A program made the position numbers and the translations under genes. A model generated the notes under the pieces. The model did not search any database. It was not told where the DNA came from and saw only the letters and a list, made by a program, of their open reading frames with translations. A DNA stretch of 34,321 nt from an uncultured Eubacterium sp. (GTDB lineage: Bacteria; Bacillota; Clostridia; Lachnospirales; Lachnospiraceae): the NCBI GenBank assembly GCA_900551945.1, contig URYE01000021.1, forward strand, positions 1 through 34,321. The letters run 5' to 3'. Of this stretch, positions 10,772 to 20,076 are shown one piece after another. How positions within the stretch are numbered: position 1 is the first letter of the stretch; each line of letters starts with the position of its first letter.

Positions 10772-11122
10772 TTACTTTTCTTCTTTGCTTTCTTCAGCTT
10801 CAGCTTCTACATCTTTGATATATATATTATCATCTGATGTATCATCTTCTTTGTCTTCATTTTCTTGAGTTTCTTCTGAACTATCAGCTTCTTTACTATC
10901 TTCTTCTTCAAAGTCAAAATCGTCATCAAATTCATCGTCTAAATCATCGTCAAAGTCGTCAAACTCATCTGTTTCATCATTCTTTGATGAGAACTTCTTG
11001 CATACTAAAACTACAAGACCAATAATAACAGCTACAATTGTTCCTGCAACTGCAACTATCTTAAAAATTCCACATTTACTAACATCGTCTTTTTTACATA
11101 TCTTGCTTAAAAATTTCTTCAT
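10772..11122 (-). CDS. Small membrane protein with a long acidic tail, function unknown
   Basis: This 116-residue protein has a basic N-terminus (MKKFLSKICKKDD) and one membrane helix (about residues 19-41, FKIVAVAGTIVAVIIGLVVLV). A C-terminal tail of about 70 residues follows, almost entirely Asp, Glu and Ser. By the positive-inside rule the N-terminus would be cytoplasmic and the acidic tail outside, although such tails can also be cytoplasmic. I recognise no family. It is transcribed alone: a promoter (11151-11179), a good ribosome binding site (CGGAGG) and a strong terminator surround it. The acidic tail might bind cations or wall components, but that is speculation. Confidence 0.75.
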   Translation of the reverse strand: MKKFLSKICKKDDVSKCGIFKIVAVAGTIVAVIIGLVVLVCKKFSSKNDETDEFDDFDDDLDDEFDDDFDFEEEDSKEADSSEETQENEDKEDDTSDDNIYIKDVEAEAEESKEEK

Positions 11123-11150
11123 AAAATTGACCTCCGTTCATTTTATTTTG

Positions 11151-11179
11151 ATTTTACTATAAAAAGCTTTCAATAGCAA
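11151..11179 (-). promoter_or_regulatory. Predicted promoter of the small acidic membrane protein gene
   Basis: TTGCTA (11174-11179) and TAAAAT (11151-11156) are spaced 17 bp, about 30 bp before the ATG at 11122. Further upstream a perfect 8-bp hairpin TACTTTAC/GTAAAGTA (11267-11291) follows the sbcC stop. It lacks a clear U-tract and is at best a weak terminator for sbcC. Confidence 0.5.
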
Positions 11180-11319
11180 ACAAAAACCGGTAAAATTTTC
11201 ATAAATTTTGTAACATTAAGTGAATATTTGCAATTTACTTTGTTATTTAATCATACCATTACTTACTACTTTACGCAATAGAAGTAAAGTATTTACTTAA
11301 TAGTTCTAATTATATAATA

Positions 11320-14166
11320 TTATACGACTATTTGGGCTTTACTTTCTCCATTTTTTTGTTTTGTAACTATTATTTGTTTATCTATCTTATCCTTTAACAT
11401 ACTAACATGAGAAATTATACCAATAAGTCTATTTGAAGCAGATAAGCTATATAACACCTTTACAGCCTGTGATAGTGACTCATCATCGAGTGAACCAAAA
11501 CCCTCATCTATAAACATAGTATCTATTTGTATTCCACCTGACCTTGATTGTATCTCATCAGACATTCCAAGCGCCATTGACAACGAGGCTTCAAAAGCTT
11601 CTCCACCAGATAATGACTTTACACTTCTTACAGTCGCATTATAATGGTCTATTATGTCTAATTCTAAGCCTGTTTGATTTTTATAATTATCTTTACTTTC
11701 ACTTCTTTTAAGCTCAAACTGACCGTTTGTAAGAAGCATGAACCTTGTATTGGCTCTCATTATTATCCTGTCAAAAAATGCCATCTGTACATACGTTTCT
11801 AATTTAATACGACTCTTTCCAGACAATGAGCCATTAACTGTATCTGACAATGACCTAAGCCATCTGTAATTGTCCTCTTTAACTTTTACCTTTTCATTAA
11901 TACTTTTAATATAACCTAATATTTTTTTATTATTTGAAATTCTTATATCAACTTCATTTTTTTGATTTCTTATATTGGCCCTATCTGTCTTAATGTTATT
12001 AAGTTGAGTATTCAAGCTTGATGTATTAGCTTGTAATCCTTGATTATTTTCAAGCTGTGTTTTCAAATCATTTAATCTTGTTTTTAATGTTTCTAATTTT
12101 ATTGCACACTCATCATATTTTTCCCTTGAAGCAATATAAGCCTTATCTAACTTATCTTTTTTTAACTGCATATCAGTAATTATTCTTTCTGCTTCTTTAA
12201 GATTATCACACTCTAACTCTTGTTTTAAATCTATAAATTGATTATTAAGTTCTTTATACTCAACTGTTGATATTGCAATATTATTATTATAATCATTTAT
12301 TTTTAAAGTATAATTCTCAATCTGTAATTCACATTCCGGAACAACTTTAAGTAATTTATGATATCTGTCTACATCACAACTAATACTATCCTTTTTTAAT
12401 TTAGTAGCACTCAACTCTTTATTTGTTATATCAAGTAATTTATAAATCGTCATATATGTATCATTGGTTTTATAAATATTTCCTATATCTATACTTTCCA
12501 AATCACTACTAATAGGATAATCTACTCTAATATTTTCATTCCATTGTGTATTAAAATTATCTACTGCTTGTTTAAACATATTAGAAATATTTTCCACTTG
12601 ACCATTTAACTGTCCAGATTGTGAACTCAGTTCAGAATATATTTTCGATTTATTTTCCACTTCTTTTTTTAATTTCTTTAATTCACTCTCCGTAGGTGCA
12701 ATATCATTAACTATAGCAGGGTGGGGGTGTTCTATAGAACCACACACAGGACAAGGCTTTCCAATAACAAGCGTTTTTGCTATAATTCCTGCCTGCTCAT
12801 TTAAAAATGCCTCCTCCATATCCATATATTCACTTTGAGCCTTTTTATAATCTTCATGCGCAAAAATATATTCTTCTTTAGCTCGCTTCGCTTTGTCATA
12901 TATTTCACATTGATTTTTTGCTATTTTTCTAAGATACTCTATACTTTCTTTTTTCTTTAAAATATTATCAATTGTTCTAGTAATCTTTTCATAATTAACT
13001 TCACAACTACTAAGCTCATTTAAAGCTAACTTATACTCTTTTTCCTGTTGTTTAAGCTTATCAAGCTTTTCTTGAGTAATTTGCAATTCTTTATTTAAAG
13101 TATTAATATCTTTTTGCTTTACTATAAGATTATTTTGAATTTCTTCAAGTCTTTTATACTTTACAAGTCCACTTTTCTTTTTCTCAATAGCTACTGCAAT
13201 TTTCTCTCTCTGCACTTGTTTATCACATTCTGTCTGATACTCTTGTTTTGCAACTTCAAATAAATTCTTAATATCATCATATTCAAAAATTGCATTTTCA
13301 TAATCTGTTTTTATTTTTTCATACTGTAATGTCAATGCCAATTTTGTACTAATACTTTCTATTTGTTTATCAAGTTGTAAAATGTTTTCTTCATAAGCTA
13401 ACTGCATATCCTTATCTTGTTTAATAATATTTAATATTAACTCTATCGTTTCTGCAACTGTACCAAGTCCCGTATCTTTTTTAATATTTTCAAGCGCATA
13501 TAAATACTTACTGTCTTTATCACAACATATATCATTTATATATTGAACCATACTTTTTTTATAATCCGATATCTGTCTATATAGTGCATTAGCATCATTT
13601 TTTACCTTGTCTTGAATATCAAGATATGTCTTTGTGTCAAATATTTCTCTAAATATTTCTATTCTTTCTTTTGTTCCTGCAAGTAATAATTTTAAAAATT
13701 CTCCTTGTGGTAACATCGCAATCTGTGAAAACTGATTTCTATTAAGTCCTATTATTTCTATAATCTTATTATTTACTGATACAATTCCTGTAATAATATC
13801 TCCATTAGGCATTATAAGCTGTGCTTTTGCTGTTTCTTTTGTGTATTTATCGCCCCTTTTACTAGGTCTTAAATACTCAGGATTTCTACTGACTACATAC
13901 TCCTGCTCTTTAAATACAAATGTAAGTTCTACAAATGTTTTTGTACTTTCATTAGCATACTTACTTCTAAGCATATCCGTTGTTCTTATATTTCCACTTG
14001 CTTCTCCATACAAAGCATATATTATTCCATCAAATATTGTTGTCTTTCCAGCTCCCGTATCTCCTGTGATAAGATACAGACCATTTTCTCCAAGCTTGTC
14101 AAGTTCAAGTGTTACAAGCTCTGAAAACACACCAAATGCAGACATTGTAAGCTTAATTGGTCTCAT
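11320..14166 (-). CDS. sbcC: Exonuclease SbcCD, ATPase subunit SbcC
   Basis: This 948-residue SMC-like ATPase works with SbcD (Mre11) to process hairpin and blocked DNA ends. The Walker A motif GDTGAGKT is at about residues 35-42. A long coiled coil on each side of the zinc hook CPVCG (about residue 473) occupies the middle. The ABC signature SLSGGEAFEASLSMALG and the Walker B region MFIDEGFGSLD lie near the C-terminus. The open frame extends 7 codons further, but MRPIKLTMSAFG matches the family N-terminus and follows GGGAGA. The start overlaps the sbcD stop by 14 bp, consistent with coupled translation. The long palindromes elsewhere in the window are the kind of DNA that SbcCD attacks. Confidence 0.95.
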   Translation of the reverse strand: MRPIKLTMSAFGVFSELVTLELDKLGENGLYLITGDTGAGKTTIFDGIIYALYGEASGNIRTTDMLRSKYANESTKTFVELTFVFKEQEYVVSRNPEYLRPSKRGDKYTKETAKAQLIMPNGDIITGIVSVNNKIIEIIGLNRNQFSQIAMLPQGEFLKLLLAGTKERIEIFREIFDTKTYLDIQDKVKNDANALYRQISDYKKSMVQYINDICCDKDSKYLYALENIKKDTGLGTVAETIELILNIIKQDKDMQLAYEENILQLDKQIESISTKLALTLQYEKIKTDYENAIFEYDDIKNLFEVAKQEYQTECDKQVQREKIAVAIEKKKSGLVKYKRLEEIQNNLIVKQKDINTLNKELQITQEKLDKLKQQEKEYKLALNELSSCEVNYEKITRTIDNILKKKESIEYLRKIAKNQCEIYDKAKRAKEEYIFAHEDYKKAQSEYMDMEEAFLNEQAGIIAKTLVIGKPCPVCGSIEHPHPAIVNDIAPTESELKKLKKEVENKSKIYSELSSQSGQLNGQVENISNMFKQAVDNFNTQWNENIRVDYPISSDLESIDIGNIYKTNDTYMTIYKLLDITNKELSATKLKKDSISCDVDRYHKLLKVVPECELQIENYTLKINDYNNNIAISTVEYKELNNQFIDLKQELECDNLKEAERIITDMQLKKDKLDKAYIASREKYDECAIKLETLKTRLNDLKTQLENNQGLQANTSSLNTQLNNIKTDRANIRNQKNEVDIRISNNKKILGYIKSINEKVKVKEDNYRWLRSLSDTVNGSLSGKSRIKLETYVQMAFFDRIIMRANTRFMLLTNGQFELKRSESKDNYKNQTGLELDIIDHYNATVRSVKSLSGGEAFEASLSMALGMSDEIQSRSGGIQIDTMFIDEGFGSLDDESLSQAVKVLYSLSASNRLIGIISHVSMLKDKIDKQIIVTKQKNGESKAQIVV

Positions 14167-15388
14167 ACTTATTCTCCCATATACCATTAATTAACTGATT
14201 TATATATTCTTTTTGTTCATCTATCATTGGCTGACCATTTTGAACCTCATAAAAATCACTTATAATCTCAACTGGCGTTTTTTCTTTTGTCTGTATATCA
14301 CACATTATATTAGATACATTTCTAGTTCTTGTGTTATCATAATCAAGCTTCATTATATTAGGGTATATTGACCTTAATTTCGCTAAAGCATCTGGTACAT
14401 CTTCTTCGTCAGTAAGTGTTATATACATATAATCTGATAAATCAGTATTAATATAATTAGACCTATCTGTTATTGTATTATACTCGCCTTTTATATGACG
14501 CATATCATGTAATGGCTTAACTGTTAATAGTGATATATCAATATCACACTTTCCGATATCTTCTTTTCTACCTATATCAACTATTGTAACACTCTTTTTA
14601 TGGTTTATCTCAGAAAATGAATACTTAAGCAATGTCCCACAATATCTTATATTATCCTTACCCACTTTTTGCGCCCTATGAATATGACCTAGCGCTGTAT
14701 AGTCAAAAGCTTCAAAAACACTTATATCTACATTATCAAGCCCACCTGCCATAAGTTCTTCTGAACCACAAGCTTTAGCTCCTGTAACGAATTGATGAGC
14801 AATAATAATATTACGTCTTTTTTTATCAATATTAGTATTATCAATTATAGCCTTAATTGCTTGTGTATAGTTCTCCATTTTAGAGTCTGTTAAATTATTA
14901 ACATTTATTTGTTGTTCACTAGCTTGTGCATTATGATTTTGTGTATCTTGTGAATTTTGTACATCAAAACATTTTCTAACTACTACCGGCTTAACAAATG
15001 GAAGCATATACACATCAATATATCCATATTCATCTTCTAATGTCACCTTTTCCATTTTTCCATTAAAAACAGGCGCAATATAAATATTATTATTTTTCAG
15101 TATCTTAGAAGCAAATGATATTCTTTGTGCGCTATCGTGATTGCCACTTATTATAAATACCGGCTTGTTTATATCTGCAAGTGTTGTTATAAACTTATCA
15201 TAAACTTCAACTGCATCTGCTGACGCAACTGCTTTATCATAAATATCACCTGCGATAATTATTCCATCTATATTTTTACTTTTAATAATATCAAAAACTT
15301 GTTCAAATACATATTTCTGGTCTTCTAGCATTGAAAAATCATTTACTCTTTTTCCAATATGAAGGTCTGATAAATGAATAAATCGCAA
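14153..15388 (-). CDS. sbcD: Exonuclease SbcCD, nuclease subunit SbcD
   Basis: This 411-residue Mre11-type metallophosphoesterase has all the metal-binding motifs in order: FIHLSDLHIGK (Asp8, His10), IIAGDIYD (Asp48), SGNHDS (Asn83, His84), IIAHQF and LGHIHRAQ. It is the nuclease of the SbcCD complex and overlaps sbcC. The start codon is TTG at 15388, supported by AGGAGAA eight bases upstream and by the family N-terminus (MRFIHLSDLHIG). It lies only 30 bp after glpK with no terminator between, so glpK, sbcD and sbcC look like one transcript. Confidence 0.94.
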   Translation of the reverse strand: MRFIHLSDLHIGKRVNDFSMLEDQKYVFEQVFDIIKSKNIDGIIIAGDIYDKAVASADAVEVYDKFITTLADINKPVFIISGNHDSAQRISFASKILKNNNIYIAPVFNGKMEKVTLEDEYGYIDVYMLPFVKPVVVRKCFDVQNSQDTQNHNAQASEQQINVNNLTDSKMENYTQAIKAIIDNTNIDKKRRNIIIAHQFVTGAKACGSEELMAGGLDNVDISVFEAFDYTALGHIHRAQKVGKDNIRYCGTLLKYSFSEINHKKSVTIVDIGRKEDIGKCDIDISLLTVKPLHDMRHIKGEYNTITDRSNYINTDLSDYMYITLTDEEDVPDALAKLRSIYPNIMKLDYDNTRTRNVSNIMCDIQTKEKTPVEIISDFYEVQNGQPMIDEQKEYINQLINGIWENKYETN

Positions 15389-15418
15389 TCTTATTCTCCT
15401 CTATATGCTTATTTTTAA

Positions 15419-16918
15419 TTACTCTAATTCACTCCACATTATTGCGCACTTAACTGCCTTTTCCCAACCTTTTATTCTTTTTTGTCTTTCTTCTTCCTTC
15501 ATGTTAGGTTGAAATTGTGTTCCAAGCTTCCAGTTTGATTGTATATCTTGTGTATCTTTCCAATATCCAACTGCAAGCCCTGCAAGATAAGCTGCGCCTA
15601 ATGCTGTCGTTTCTATACACTGTGGTCTTATCACTTTTTCATTAATAATATCTGCTTGAAACTGCATAAGAAAATCATTTGCACTTGCTCCACCATCAAC
15701 TTTAAGACTTGTGAGCTTAATCTGTGCGTCTTCCTGCATAGCATTAATAACATCATAAGACTGATATGCAATCGACTCTAGAGATGCTCTTATAAAGTGT
15801 TCCTTGCTAGTACCTCTTGTCAGTCCAACAGTTATACCCCTTGCATACTGGTTCCAATAAGGCGCACCCATTCCAGAAAATGCCGGCACAATATACATTC
15901 CAGCCGTATCTTTTACTCTATTTGCATAATCTTGTGTCTGTGTGGCACTTCGTATCATACGCAGTTCATCTCTAATCCACTGTATGACAGCACCACCCAC
16001 AAACACACTTCCTTCAAGCGCATATTCGTGATAATCTCTAGTACTTCCTGCACTAAGCGTTGTAAGAAGCCCATGAGAAGAATGGATAAGCCTATCCCCT
16101 GTATTCATAAGTAAAAAACAACCTGTTCCGTATGTATTTTTAACATCTCCACTATGTGTACAACCTTGACCAAAAAGTGCGCACTGTTGGTCGCCACCAG
16201 CTCCCGATATTGGTATCTCCTCCCCAAATAACGAAACTTCTGTATATCCATATATGTAGCTTGATGGTTCAACTTTTGGAAGAAGTGATTTTGGTATATC
16301 AAAATATTCTATAATATCATTGTCCCACTCAAAAGTGTTAATATTAAAAAGCATTGTTCGTGACGCATTTGTATAATCTGTTACATGAACTTTTCCTTTT
16401 GTAAGGTTCCATATAAGCCATGTATCAACAGTTCCAAACAATAACTCACCACGTTGTGCTCTTTCACGAACTCCTGCTACATTGTCAAGTATCCATTTAA
16501 TCTTAGTTGCACTAAAATAAGCATCTGGAATAAGTCCCGTCTTTTGCGATATTATCTTATCCATTCCATCTTTTTTTAACTGCTCTATAATATCTGCCGT
16601 TCTTCTACATTGCCATACAATAGCATTATACACAGGCTTACCTGTTTTTTTATCCCATATTATTGTTGTTTCTCTTTGGTTAGTTATTCCTATCGCCGAA
16701 ATATCTGATGCCGTAACATCTATCATTGCCATAGCTTCTACTGCCACCGAAAACTGCGATGACCATATCTGCAAAGGATTATGCTCCACCCACCCAGGCT
16801 GTGGATATATCTGATTATACTCTTTTTGAGATATACTACATATATTACCTTGCTTGTCAAAGAGAATACACCTAGAACTAGTAGTCCCTTGGTCAAGCGC
16901 CATTATATATTTACCCAT
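15419..16918 (-). CDS. glpK: Glycerol kinase
   Basis: This 499-residue FGGY-family kinase converts glycerol to glycerol 3-phosphate. It shows the N-terminal phosphate-binding motif [15 protein letters not shown], the GITNQRETT segment, the catalytic Asp243 in [13 protein letters not shown], and [15 protein letters not shown]. Low-GC Gram-positive enzymes are usually activated by HPr-dependent phosphorylation of a histidine just before this region (YHFFG in Bacillus). Here the aligned residue is Ser229 (EVSLFG), so that control seems absent. No glpF, glpD or glpP lies nearby. A long foldable leader precedes the gene, and sbcDC follows closely. Confidence 0.95.
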   Translation of the reverse strand: MGKYIMALDQGTTSSRCILFDKQGNICSISQKEYNQIYPQPGWVEHNPLQIWSSQFSVAVEAMAMIDVTASDISAIGITNQRETTIIWDKKTGKPVYNAIVWQCRRTADIIEQLKKDGMDKIISQKTGLIPDAYFSATKIKWILDNVAGVRERAQRGELLFGTVDTWLIWNLTKGKVHVTDYTNASRTMLFNINTFEWDNDIIEYFDIPKSLLPKVEPSSYIYGYTEVSLFGEEIPISGAGGDQQCALFGQGCTHSGDVKNTYGTGCFLLMNTGDRLIHSSHGLLTTLSAGSTRDYHEYALEGSVFVGGAVIQWIRDELRMIRSATQTQDYANRVKDTAGMYIVPAFSGMGAPYWNQYARGITVGLTRGTSKEHFIRASLESIAYQSYDVINAMQEDAQIKLTSLKVDGGASANDFLMQFQADIINEKVIRPQCIETTALGAAYLAGLAVGYWKDTQDIQSNWKLGTQFQPNMKEEERQKRIKGWEKAVKCAIMWSELE

Positions 16919-17325
16919 AAATTTTCACCTTTCATTAAAATATAATTATTTTTTTATACTATAAAGTAATTTCATATTTCTATTGTATATACAAATAAAC
17001 TATAAAAATATACTCTACAAGTTTCTCATAGTTTGCCACAGCCACAAAGTTCTTGTGTACGCACAAACTGTAACTCGTTGTTTGCACAAATAAAAACAAC
17101 GGCTTGTTTATATCAATAGAAATATAAACTTATTTTTAATAAATCCAATAACAATAATTATGATATTCTTTAATATTGTTTTACTATAAAATTATCTATG
17201 ATATTTTAACACTTTTTAACATCAACGTAAACATACGATTAATAATGCAGTTTTTGTACTTTGCCTATTTCCATTTTTCGGAATAAAAAAACTCCTATAA
17301 GTTCAATAGACTAAAGGCAATAATC
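16919..17325 (-). promoter_or_regulatory. Long leader and promoter region upstream of glpK
   Basis: No reading frame is convincing. A candidate promoter, TTGATG with TATCAT 16 bp later, lies about 280-310 bp before the ATG (near 17200-17230). The transcript downstream can fold into a three-part structure at 17017-17107. A closing helix ACAAG/CUUGU joins its ends, a perfect 8-bp hairpin CGUUGUUU/AAACAACG spans 17076-17101, and an AGUUUG/CAAACU helix (17030-17035, 17064-17069) encloses a small CACAA/UUGUG hairpin. The UUGUG-complement at 17053-17057 can pair either with 17043-17047 or with 17062-17066, giving two exclusive folds. I do not recognise a known riboswitch. Confidence 0.4.
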
Positions 17326-17411
17326 AAAAAGAACAATTGCCTATATTTGTATTACAATTACGAACATACTTGTTCAATAACGACATATAAATATAGACAA
17401 TTGTTCTTTTT
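17326..17411. repeat. Dispersed palindromic repeat, copy 2 (possible terminator)
   Basis: The 27-bp arms (17326-17352, 17385-17411) match at 25 positions, and the inner hairpin CGAACA-TACT-TGTTCA (17361-17376) sits between them. The sequence closely matches copies 1 and 3, and similarity with copy 1 continues a little past the right arm (CTGGT...). The element lies 76 bp after the lipoprotein gene stop. Each end carries a run of five A or T, so the transcript in either direction ends a stem with UUUUU and could terminate. Confidence 0.85.
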
Positions 17412-17486
17412 CTGGTATATGCTTATTTATGTTCAATCACTAAAAATGAAAAATACAAAAACATATCACATAACATTAAATTTTGT

Positions 17487-18806
17487 TTATTTAATTTGGT
17501 AATCCATGTCTTGCCCATCACCAAACTTAATAACACTTATATTATCTGATGTACCATTATTAGATACCCCCGTACATACAACAACATCAAAAGCCGCTTC
17601 ACTAGAAGAACCAACTGTTCTATTTTCAGTTCTTGTAAATGTATTCCACGGTGCTGGAAGCTTATCAATTGGGCCATAATTATAAATTGCTGCTGTTTCT
17701 GTTGTAAGAATTGGCACACCACCAATATTTAATGGAGTCTGAAACTTCTCCATGTGCATGTGACCATTATTAAAAATCAATATATTACCTGTCCATGAAG
17801 TAAAATCTTTATAAAACTTATTAGTTGCAAAGTTAGTATGTGTATATGCTGATTTAATAATATCTGCTAAAACATCTCTATTAGAGTCTACTCCATAACC
17901 TTCTGGATAGTCAAATGCGTCATGACAAAGTATTATATACTGACAATCCTCTCTTGACATAGCCTTATTAATAAGCCAGTCTATCTGCTCATCTTTATAG
18001 CCATAATAATACATCCCCATCTCAACACGTTGACCATTTACAATCTCATCTGAACTGTTACTCATATTAAGACATATAACTCTTGTATTTTTGCCCTCAA
18101 GGTCATAATAATAATACCCATCGTGATAATCTGTCGCATATTCTTTAAAATTAGCCATTGTAGCATTATACCACTCTGTACTGTTTATAATATAATCAGG
18201 ATTATACAAAAGGTCTTCATCAATCTGTGCTGAAAAGCTGTTATCATCATGGTTGCCCTTTAAAATAAATACTGGTTTATTGCACTTTTTTAAAATATCA
18301 GAAACATTTTGAAGTATATCAAGAGCTGTTTGCTTTCCACCTCTATCTTCTGCAAACCTACCATCTTCAATATCTCCACCTAAACACAAAAAGTCAACAT
18401 CAGAATTATTCGCAACATCAACAGCCGCATTTAACTCTCTGTAAACAGTTTCAGGTTCATCGTCTTCCTTTCCCAAATGTGTATCAGTAATATATACATA
18501 ACTTACAGAATTTTGTGTTGAAGCACTATTTACTTGATTAACAGTCTTTGCAATCTCATTAATATATGTTTCATCATATACCGATGTATCATTTATTTTT
18601 TGTCTAATTTCATCGACTGTATATTGAGCTTTTGAGTTAGTTTTTACACTTTCTTGTTGGTTATTACTATCTTGTTTACTATTATCATTTTTAACAACAC
18701 TGCTACTGTTAGTATTACTATTAAGACTACTATCAGCACCACAACCTGCAAGTAATGACACTCCTAAAACAGTAGCTATAAATAAACTTATCTTCTTTAT
18801 TTTCAT
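17487..18806 (-). CDS. Secreted metallophosphoesterase lipoprotein
   Basis: This 439-residue lipoprotein has a signal peptide (residues 1-21) ending in the lipobox LLAGC (Cys22). A Ser/Asn/Gln-rich linker follows (about 23-60), then a calcineurin-like phosphoesterase domain. Metal-ligand motifs are in order: ITDTHLG (Asp108, His110), LGGDIED (Asp145), LKGNHDD (Asn185, His186), ILCHDAFD and NNGHMHMEK. It is predicted to hydrolyse a phosphate ester on the outer face of the membrane; the substrate is unknown. It is a single-gene unit between cysK and glpK, with its own candidate promoter and palindromic operator (19016-19035) and repeat copy 2 downstream. Confidence 0.88.
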   Translation of the reverse strand: MKIKKISLFIATVLGVSLLAGCGADSSLNSNTNSSSVVKNDNSKQDSNNQQESVKTNSKAQYTVDEIRQKINDTSVYDETYINEIAKTVNQVNSASTQNSVSYVYITDTHLGKEDDEPETVYRELNAAVDVANNSDVDFLCLGGDIEDGRFAEDRGGKQTALDILQNVSDILKKCNKPVFILKGNHDDNSFSAQIDEDLLYNPDYIINSTEWYNATMANFKEYATDYHDGYYYYDLEGKNTRVICLNMSNSSDEIVNGQRVEMGMYYYGYKDEQIDWLINKAMSREDCQYIILCHDAFDYPEGYGVDSNRDVLADIIKSAYTHTNFATNKFYKDFTSWTGNILIFNNGHMHMEKFQTPLNIGGVPILTTETAAIYNYGPIDKLPAPWNTFTRTENRTVGSSSEAAFDVVVCTGVSNNGTSDNISVIKFGDGQDMDYQIK

Positions 18807-19052
18807 ACTTAACTCCTTTCCAACTTTAATTGTGTTAATTCAAATATCTAAATTCTTTTTATACATTTATTGTATAAGCTTATAGTATATATGTCTAATA
18901 CCTATAATACATATACAGATATTCATTTTTTGAATGAACTAATAGACATTTACTAATTTGACATATTGTTCACTTAAAACAAAAATATGACATAACCTTA
19001 TAATATTTTTATAACACTTAAAGTCAACTTTAAGTCAAGCATTATTAAAAAA
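18807..19052 (-). promoter_or_regulatory. Candidate promoter with palindromic operator before the phosphoesterase lipoprotein gene
   Basis: The perfect palindrome ACTTAAAGTCAACTTTAAGT (19016-19035, two 8-bp arms and 4-bp centre) overlaps a possible -35 element. On the minus strand TTGACT lies inside it, followed 16 bp later by TATTAT. Such a site could bind a dimeric regulator. The leader would be about 170 nt. A second palindromic stretch, TATAAGCTTATA, lies near 18876-18887. No reading frame is seen in this gap. Confidence 0.4.
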
Positions 19053-19118
19053 ATTGCCTATATTTATATGTCTCTAACAAACATACTTGCTTGATAATGG
19101 CATATAAATATAGACAAT
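19053..19118 (-). repeat. Dispersed palindromic repeat, copy 3, acting as cysK terminator
   Basis: The 18-bp arms ATTGCCTATATTTATATG and its inverse (19053-19070, 19101-19118) have one mismatch. They enclose the core CAAACA-TACT-TGCTTG (19078-19093). On the minus strand the outer stem is followed directly by seven U residues, and the element starts 25 bp after the cysK stop. It therefore looks like a working intrinsic terminator as well as a member of the repeat family. Confidence 0.85.
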
Positions 19119-19143
19119 GATATCTTCACAATCTAAAATATTA

Positions 19144-20076
19144 TTATTCCGTAAAAAGTGGTGTAGAGTAATATCTGTCACCGCTATCTGGAAGAAGTGC
19201 AACTATTGTTTTACCCTTATTTTCTGGCTTCTTAGCCCATTCTATAGCGGCAAAAAGCGCTGCACCTGATGAAATACCAACTTGTACGCCTTCTGTCTTT
19301 GCAATTTCTTTTCCTAATGCAAATGCGTCTTCATTTTCAACCTTAATAACTTCATCATAAATCTTAGTATTTAATATATCTGGAACGAAGCCTGCGCCAA
19401 TACCTTGAATTTTATGTGCGCCTGACTTTCCTTCTGAAAGAACTGGAGATGAAGCTGGCTCTACTGCATATATCTTAATATCTGGATTTTTCTCTTTAAG
19501 ATATTCACCCACACCTGTAACTGTTCCGCCAGTACCAACACCAGCAACAAAGGCATCAACCTTTCCATCTGTATCATTCCAAATCTCAGGACCTGTTGTC
19601 TTTCTGTGAGCTTCTGGATTAGCAGGATTAACAAACTGACCTGCAATAAAGCTATTTTCAATTTCTTCTGCTAATTCTTTTGCTTTTGCAATTGCACCTG
19701 GCATACCTTTTGAACCTTCTGTAAGAACTATTTCAGCTCCATAAGCTTTAATAATATTTCTTCTTTCAACACTCATAGTTTCTGGAAGAACGATAATTAA
19801 CTTATATCCCTTTGCTGCGGCTATGGCTGCAAGGCCTATTCCTGTATTACCTGATGTTGGCTCAATGATGGTTGAACCTTCTTTTAAAAGCCCCTTCTTT
19901 TCAGCATCTTCTATCATTTCTTTTGCAATTCTATCCTTTACACTACCTGCTGGATTAAGGTATTCAAGCTTTGCTAAAATTGTTGCTTCAAGATTATACT
20001 TCTTTTCAATATGTTTTAACTCTACTAATGGAGTATTGCCGATCAATTCTGTTACTGAACTATATATTCTAGACAT
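19144..20076 (-). CDS. cysK: Cysteine synthase (O-acetylserine sulfhydrylase)
   Basis: This 310-residue PLP enzyme makes cysteine from O-acetylserine and sulfide. The PLP lysine is Lys47 in LNPAGSVKDRIA, the substrate loop TSGNTG is at 74-79, and the phosphate-binding GTGGTVTG lies near residue 177. The C-terminal segment GISSGAALFAA is also conserved. The start MSRIYSSVTELIGNTPLVEL matches the family and follows AGAGGT. It lies downstream of metY in the same direction, but a terminator (20226-20267) separates them. Repeat copy 3 ends its transcript. Confidence 0.95.
   Translation of the reverse strand: MSRIYSSVTELIGNTPLVELKHIEKKYNLEATILAKLEYLNPAGSVKDRIAKEMIEDAEKKGLLKEGSTIIEPTSGNTGIGLAAIAAAKGYKLIIVLPETMSVERRNIIKAYGAEIVLTEGSKGMPGAIAKAKELAEEIENSFIAGQFVNPANPEAHRKTTGPEIWNDTDGKVDAFVAGVGTGGTVTGVGEYLKEKNPDIKIYAVEPASSPVLSEGKSGAHKIQGIGAGFVPDILNTKIYDEVIKVENEDAFALGKEIAKTEGVQVGISSGAALFAAIEWAKKPENKGKTIVALLPDSGDRYYSTPLFTE

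Noticed and set aside
17030..17060. GCCAC-type motif suggesting a cobalamin riboswitch before glpK
   Set aside because: The motif is on the strand opposite to transcription and the rest of the B12-box context is missing.
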